This document shows positions 51,725 through 56,281 of a DNA stretch of 56,281 bases, in pieces (position 1 is the first letter of the stretch; the number at the start of each line of letters is the position of its first letter). Source of the stretch: Cetobacterium somerae ATCC BAA-474 (GTDB lineage: Bacteria; Fusobacteriota; Fusobacteriia; Fusobacteriales; Fusobacteriaceae); the NCBI RefSeq assembly GCF_000479045.1, contig NZ_KI518119.1:1-56281 (forward strand). The letters run 5' to 3'. A model generated the notes under the pieces. It ran no database searches and was not told where the DNA came from. It saw only the letters and a program-made list of their open reading frames with translations. The position numbers and the translations under genes were made by a program.

Positions 51725-52606
51725 ATGGAAGAACATTACAAAGGATTTTTAGCACAAGTTATGTACACTTTTACAAACGAAGAGTTTTTAGTAAATTTAA
51801 CCAATAGTCTTATCATATTTCTTTTTAGATTTGCTATTGCTTTATTATTTTTTATAATTGGACGGAAAATTTTCAAGAGTTTTTTATCTAAATATTATCA
51901 AACTCATGCTTTTAAAGCTATTGATTCATCTTTTAGAACTTTTTTATCTTCAATTATTGATACTGGTTCAATAGTTATACTCCTTATTATTTCATTACTT
52001 ATAATGGGATTTCAACATACATCCCTAATAGCTTTTCTAGGTAGTATCGGAATAGGTGTAGGATTAGCCTTAAAAGATAATCTTTCCAACTTTGTTGGAG
52101 GGTTAATAATTTTAATTTTTAAAACCTACTCTGTTGATGATGAAGTAGAAGTTATTGGTAACTATGGTCTTATTTCATCTATTGATGTTTTTTCTACTAC
52201 AATTACTACTTTTAGTGGTGATATCGTAACTATTCCAAATGGAAACGTTATAAATAATCAAGTTATTAATTATTCAAAGACACCAAATCGAAGAATGAAA
52301 ATTGTAATTTCTGTAGCTTATGAAACAAATATTGATCAAGTTTTTCAAGTTTTAAATGATTTGATAAAAAATAATAAAAATATTTTAAAAAATCCTGCTC
52401 CTTTTATAAATATAGAAAAATACAATAATAGTTCAATTGATATAGCATTAAAAGTTTGGACTAAAAATGAGGTTTATTGGGATACATACTTTGATATCTT
52501 AAAAAATATCAAACCTTCACTTGATTCAGTTAATATTGTTATTCCATTTCCACAAATGGATATTCATATTAAGCATCAAAACCTTTATAATAATAAAAGC
52601 AACTAA
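51725..52606 (+). CDS. Small-conductance mechanosensitive channel (MscS family)
   Basis: 293 residues. N-terminal helices are followed by the pore segment FLGSIGIGVGLALKDNLSNFVGGLIILIFKTY, then the cytoplasmic beta domain (SVDDEVEVIGNYGLISSIDVFSTTITTFSGDIVTIPNGNVI). This matches the E. coli MscS architecture (286). It opens under membrane tension to release solutes. Single gene behind AGAGGTGAT. Confidence 0.93.
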   Translation: MEEHYKGFLAQVMYTFTNEEFLVNLTNSLIIFLFRFAIALLFFIIGRKIFKSFLSKYYQTHAFKAIDSSFRTFLSSIIDTGSIVILLIISLLIMGFQHTSLIAFLGSIGIGVGLALKDNLSNFVGGLIILIFKTYSVDDEVEVIGNYGLISSIDVFSTTITTFSGDIVTIPNGNVINNQVINYSKTPNRRMKIVISVAYETNIDQVFQVLNDLIKNNKNILKNPAPFINIEKYNNSSIDIALKVWTKNEVYWDTYFDILKNIKPSLDSVNIVIPFPQMDIHIKHQNLYNNKSN

Positions 52607-52626
52607 ATCATTTTAGCTGCTTTTAT
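52592..52626 (+). terminator. Terminator of the mscS-like gene
   Basis: AAAAGCAaCTAAA / TTTAGcTGCTTTT hairpin overlapping the mscS stop; usable for the opposing gene too. Confidence 0.78.
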
Positions 52627-52633
52627 TATTATA

Positions 52634-53332
52634 TTATACATAGTTACTTCTCTCTAAATAATTTGTATCATTACCATATACAAATAAAACTGATCCATTT
52701 TTTATCATATCTATAGCTTTTTTAGAAATATCTCTTGGTAATGCTGGACACCCTAAACTTCTTCCTAATCTTCCTTGAGATTTAGCAACTTTAGGATTTG
52801 CATAATCTGCTCCATGAATTACTATATATCTATCTTTTGCCTTATCATTTATACCTTTTTCTAAACCATTTAGAACTAACGAATATCCATTTCCACCCAT
52901 GTATGTATTCTCAGTTAAAAAAAATCCTAAAGAACTTTTATTTGAACTAACTTTATTTGAAAATGAAGTTGCTATGTTTCCACCACTGTTTTTACCATGA
53001 GATACATGTGAATATACAAGTAGTTCTTTCTTATCCATATCAATTACAAAAAATCTCTTTTCTGTTGATGGCTTTGAATAGTCTATTATTGTTAATAACT
53101 CTTTTTTTCTTCCATCAATTTTGTTATACCCGTTTAAAGCTGTTTTGAAAACATCATAATTTAATTTTCCATTTAATCCAATCTCTTCATATAATCTTTT
53201 TTCATTATCTTCTAACACTACTTTTGATGATTTTAACTCTGTTTTTGTAGGATTCTTTAATGTAAAACCAAATGATGTTGTTGATATTGAACCTAAAATA
53301 AGAGCTAACATTAAATACTTTTTCCCTAACAC
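52634..53332 (-). CDS. Exported murein L,D-transpeptidase-like protein (YkuD-related)
   Basis: 232 residues from the GTG at 53332 (GGAGG five bases before). Signal peptide about 22 residues. Catalytic block: IVIHGADYAN and GRLGRSLGCPALP, with the cysteine in SLGCPA, as in the murein L,D-transpeptidase catalytic-domain family (DUF-type YafK/YcfS relatives). It would form 3-3 cross-links or modify peptidoglycan or attach lipoproteins. Separated from the next L,D-transpeptidase by a terminator. Confidence 0.83.
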   Translation of the reverse strand: MLGKKYLMLALILGSISTTSFGFTLKNPTKTELKSSKVVLEDNEKRLYEEIGLNGKLNYDVFKTALNGYNKIDGRKKELLTIIDYSKPSTEKRFFVIDMDKKELLVYSHVSHGKNSGGNIATSFSNKVSSNKSSLGFFLTENTYMGGNGYSLVLNGLEKGINDKAKDRYIVIHGADYANPKVAKSQGRLGRSLGCPALPRDISKKAIDMIKNGSVLFVYGNDTNYLERSNYV

Positions 53333-53393
53333 AAAAACCTCCACTTAATACTTTTTTTCCTAATAAAACCCATTTTATTCTATCATTTTACAT

Positions 53394-53424
53394 AAAAAAA
53401 GTCAAGAATTTCACATTCTTGACT
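53394..53424 (-). terminator. Terminator between two L,D-transpeptidase genes
   Basis: GTCAAGAAT / ATTCTTGAC stem (loop GTGAA-like) followed by seven Ts on the minus strand. Confidence 0.85.
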
Positions 53425-53437
53425 CTATTTATGTCCT

Positions 53438-54376
53438 TTATTCAATTACTATAACTAATCCTTTATTTGTCTCTGCCCATTCATAAACATACTTAGCATG
53501 AGAAGTCGCATTTCTAACACACATATGAGATCTTGGAGTTGTTCCTAAAGTTGGACTGTATTCAATCATCTCCGTTCTTGGTAAATTAACTGGAACTCCA
53601 TGAATATATCCTCCTCCTGAAAATCTACTTGCATATGGTGCATAACCGTCAATCTCTGTATGACTACCATCTTTTAAATATTCCATTTTATACTTTTTCC
53701 CTTGAACTACAAATACACCTAAAGGTGTTGGTAATTGATATGGTGGTCTGTCCAATCCAGTAGATGCTGGATTCATACTTCTTACTTTCCAAACCTCTCC
53801 AACTTTTTCTAAAGTTGCTATGTTCTGATTTTTCCTATCTACAACTACTACTCTTGGAAAGTTATTTGCTTGTATCTCTTTTACATATCTAGCTGGAACT
53901 ATCCATTCTCCATCTATATCCTCAACTTTAACTTTATAATTTTCTAAATCTCTTGATGAAATAGAGATTAAAGAACCATCTGGAGCATATCTTTCTGGTC
54001 TATCCATTTGTCCCTCTATATATAGTGGTATTCCTTGACTTCTTCTATTCCCAAATTTATCTTTTACTGAAGGTCTTGATCCATCACTATATTTTTCCAT
54101 AGCTATTTGTCTTGCTACTGGTGGTAACCCATTTATATTTTTGTAATTTTTTAACGTTCCAAATCTAATATTTTCTCCTTGAAAACTATCTAATCGATCT
54201 AAATATCTAGATATTTTATCCCATTGAAATTCTCTTGTAATTTTACCATATTTATAAGTATCTTTTAAAGTATACTTATTATAAGTCAAATCCTTTTCAA
54301 TTGTTGCTGCACTAGATATTAAAAAGCTAAAAATAGAAAACATTCCTAAAAGTAAATATCTAAATTTATTTTTCAT
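53438..54376 (-). CDS. L,D-transpeptidase (YkuD domain), exported
   Basis: 312 residues with a signal peptide (about 23). The YkuD domain covers the C-terminal half: FPRVVVVDRKNQNIATLEK, TPLGVFVVQGKKY and the catalytic YIHGVPVNLPR ... GTTPRSHMCVRN, in which the cysteine of SHMCVRN is the nucleophile. Starts 37 bases after the RND gene behind AGAGGGG, so it is co-transcribed with it. N-terminal half lacks LysM or SH3 motifs that I can see. Confidence 0.88.
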   Translation of the reverse strand: MKNKFRYLLLGMFSIFSFLISSAATIEKDLTYNKYTLKDTYKYGKITREFQWDKISRYLDRLDSFQGENIRFGTLKNYKNINGLPPVARQIAMEKYSDGSRPSVKDKFGNRRSQGIPLYIEGQMDRPERYAPDGSLISISSRDLENYKVKVEDIDGEWIVPARYVKEIQANNFPRVVVVDRKNQNIATLEKVGEVWKVRSMNPASTGLDRPPYQLPTPLGVFVVQGKKYKMEYLKDGSHTEIDGYAPYASRFSGGGYIHGVPVNLPRTEMIEYSPTLGTTPRSHMCVRNATSHAKYVYEWAETNKGLVIVIE

Positions 54377-54413
54377 AACATACCCCTCTAATCAATTTTT
54401 ATGAAACTATATA

Positions 54414-56281
54414 CTAGATATACTTTGAAATTTTCTTTTTTCCTACTTCATAAACATAAAAGAGTACAGGAATTAAAATTAGTGTTAATAATGTTGAGAA
54501 AATTAATCCAAATATAACTGCTATGGCCATTCCCTTATACATTTCACTACCTTGCCCTATTCCTAAAGATAAAGGAACCATTCCAAACACTGTTGTCATT
54601 GTTGTCATAAAAATTGGTCTTAATCTTGTTTTTCCTGCTTCTAGTATAGCCTGATCTAAAGGTAACTCTCTTTCTAAAAGAATCTTTATATAATCTATTA
54701 AAACTATTGCGTTATTTACAACTATTCCTGCTAGCATAATGATTCCAACAAAAACCATCGTATTTGTTTTTTGTCCCGTTACTAATAATCCGCTATAGAC
54801 ACCTATTATTGACAACGGAACAGTTCCCATTACTATTATTGGAAGTATATATGATTCAAATTGAGCAGCTAATATAAAGTAAACTAAAAACATTGCAACC
54901 ATAAATGCAAACTTTAGTTGTTCATTTACTTCTGCCATATTTCTTCCACTTCCACCAAAAGAATATGTTATTGTTTTTGGTAGTCCTACCTCATCTAAAA
55001 TCTCTTTTATATACTTTTGACCTGTTACTAAATCTAAACCATTAGAAGTATTCGCGTCAATAGTTACCATTGTAATTTTATCCTCTTTATCAATTCCATA
55101 TGCTCCTTCACCAATTTCAAAAGTAGCTATATCTTTTAATTTTACAACTCCACCATTTTGAGATTTTATTCTCATCTCCTTTATTTTTTCAGGTGAATTT
55201 CTAAACTCTTCAGCAAGTCTTAAACTTACATCTACTTCTTCATTTGCTGTTTTTATCTTTATTGGAGCTCCACCTAAGATTTGATAACTTACTGAAAGTG
55301 TTAAATCATTAACTTTAACTCCATAATACTCCATTTTTTTTCTATCTAAAAGTATTCTCACTTCTGGATTTCCATTAACCATAGAGTTATTTATATCTGT
55401 AAATCCTGGATTTGCTGCCATTTTTTCTGAAATTACTTTTGAAACATAACCTAATTGATTTAGATCATCAGATTTTAAAATTAAAGTTATATCTCTTCCT
55501 GTTCCTCTTCCAAAAGCCATTCTAGGAACTAAATTTAATTTTACATCTGGAATATGTGATATCTTTTTTCTTGTCTCTCCCATTATTTGTTGCACTTTTT
55601 TATCTCTATCACTTTTAGGTCCTATATCTACAATTATTGAGACTGCTTCTTTCCCTACTGAAGATATAAATTTTTTTGTTTGAGAATCCTTTTCTACAAT
55701 AGATTCCAGCTCTTTTGCTACTCTATTAGCTTTTTCAATCTCCATCCCACTTGGAAGTTCAGCTATAATACTATATATTCCATCATCAGTTGTTGGCATA
55801 AACTCTCCGCCAATATTTCTAGCTCCATATCCTACAACTCCTATAAACAAAGCTACCATACTTATAATAACTATCGCTTTATGTTTTAAAGAATTTGATA
55901 ATATCTTTGAATAATATTTTTTTATATACTTTAAAACTCTTCCTTCTTCATGTACTGTATTTTTAGATTTTAAAATTCTACTTGATACCATTGGTACAAA
56001 AGTTATAGCTATTATCAACGATGCTAATAAAGAAAATGTTATTGAATATGCCATATCTTTATAAATCTCTTTCGCTCTTCCCTCTCTTATAACTATAGGA
56101 ATAAACACAGCGATTGTTGTTGCTGTTGAAGCTATTATTGGAATAATAACTTCTGTAGCTCCATTTTCCGATGCTTCCATTCTATCTTGTCCTAGCTCAG
56201 TTAAATGTCTAAAGATATTATCTAAAACAACTATTGAGTTATCTACTAACATTCCCACTCCTAAAGATAATCCCATTAAAG
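54414..56281 (-). CDS. RND-family efflux transporter (truncated at right edge)
   Basis: Inner-membrane proton-driven exporter of the AcrB/HAE1 superfamily. The frame is open to the last base of the window: the ATG at 56276 is internal, and about 380 N-terminal residues are missing compared with AcrB. The visible part starts at TM4 with GLSLGVGMLVDNSIVVLDNI (conserved Asp in GMLVDN), then the second periplasmic porter domain, and TM10 with IMLAGIVVNNAIVLIDYI. One Asp of the AcrB DD pair is Asn here. The partner MFP and TolC genes would be upstream (beyond the window). Downstream is an L,D-transpeptidase. Confidence 0.9.
   Translation of the reverse strand, partial: LMGLSLGVGMLVDNSIVVLDNIFRHLTELGQDRMEASENGATEVIIPIIASTATTIAVFIPIVIREGRAKEIYKDMAYSITFSLLASLIIAITFVPMVSSRILKSKNTVHEEGRVLKYIKKYYSKILSNSLKHKAIVIISMVALFIGVVGYGARNIGGEFMPTTDDGIYSIIAELPSGMEIEKANRVAKELESIVEKDSQTKKFISSVGKEAVSIIVDIGPKSDRDKKVQQIMGETRKKISHIPDVKLNLVPRMAFGRGTGRDITLILKSDDLNQLGYVSKVISEKMAANPGFTDINNSMVNGNPEVRILLDRKKMEYYGVKVNDLTLSVSYQILGGAPIKIKTANEEVDVSLRLAEEFRNSPEKIKEMRIKSQNGGVVKLKDIATFEIGEGAYGIDKEDKITMVTIDANTSNGLDLVTGQKYIKEILDEVGLPKTITYSFGGSGRNMAEVNEQLKFAFMVAMFLVYFILAAQFESYILPIIVMGTVPLSIIGVYSGLLVTGQKTNTMVFVGIIMLAGIVVNNAIVLIDYIKILLERELPLDQAILEAGKTRLRPIFMTTMTTVFGMVPLSLGIGQGSEMYKGMAIAVIFGLIFSTLLTLILIPVLFYVYEVGKKKISKYI

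Noticed and set aside
1-56281. rRNA, tRNA and CRISPR arrays
   Set aside because: No rRNA-like block, no cloverleaf with TTCGA-type loop and no spaced direct repeats were found on reading; small tRNAs could still be missed without a covariance search.

Overview
The window is about 56 kb of very AT-rich bacterial chromosome with short intergenic gaps, AGGAGG-type ribosome binding sites, frequent GTG/TTG starts and many bidirectional hairpin terminators. The gene families fit the Fusobacteriota (Fusobacterium/Cetobacterium type): glucose- and amino-sugar PTS IIBC proteins, WhiA, a tenA-thiXYZ cluster, SSB ending in DEDEFPF, periplasmic L,D-transpeptidases and an RND pump (so a Gram-negative envelope). 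The assignment rests on overall impression, not a marker gene. No rRNA, tRNA or CRISPR array was seen.

Layout. 1-2.1 kb: edge-truncated Mu-type transposase and a ptsG-like PTS gene. 2.2-8.9 kb (minus): polA-whiA-ribF-scpA plus an adenine-specific DNA methyltransferase. 9-14.5 kb (plus): ssb, then a TPP riboswitch controlling tenA-thiZ-thiX-thiY, followed by MATE and ArsC-like genes. 14.5-18.5 kb: WYL protein, then RpiR regulator, PTS IIBC and nanE (amino-sugar module). 18.6-24.4 kb (minus): lysC-asd-aminotransferase under a lysine riboswitch, and a solute-binding protein-argG operon behind a leader peptide with clustered Arg codons. 24.5-32.5 kb: SLC13/ArsB-like carrier, exported class II cyclic-nucleotide phosphodiesterase, a 53-residue Cys-rich protein, a thioredoxin-reductase-like flavoprotein lacking its redox cysteines, mntP, and a purine deaminase-permease operon under a guanine-type riboswitch. 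32.6-43 kb: lipoprotein of unknown function, DUF309, flavodoxin, M20 hydrolase plus YfcC-like carrier with a divergent RpiR regulator, flavoproteins, siroheme sulfite/nitrite reductase and an AspC-type aminotransferase. 43-56 kb: ilvE-cstA behind a Leu/Val/Ile-rich leader peptide, an exported nucleosidase and a BMP-family binding protein each with its own purine riboswitch, a PEP-carboxykinase/HPr-kinase-like P-loop protein, a DAACS symporter behind a Phe-rich leader peptide, MscS, two L,D-transpeptidases and a truncated RND transporter.

The strongest theme is RNA-level control. Five metabolite riboswitches (TPP, lysine, three purine) and three short leader ORFs enriched in cognate amino acids (Arg; Leu/Val/Ile; Phe) followed by terminators lie in front of amino-acid, vitamin and purine genes. 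The leader ORFs are too short for ordinary gene calling and are probably the least-described content. The purine parts appear to form one salvage circuit: an exported nucleosidase acts outside the cytoplasm, a BMP protein binds nucleosides, and an NCS2 permease with a deaminase handles bases.

Ten coding starts were moved inward (polA, PTS IIBC at 16.4 kb, flavoprotein at 27.9 kb, mntP, NCS2 permease, YfcC, flavin reductase, AspC-like, cstA, ilvE), and BMP, DAACS and the 53.3-kb L,D-transpeptidase likewise, because the longest ORF ran through its own Shine-Dalgarno sequence, an attenuator or the promoter.
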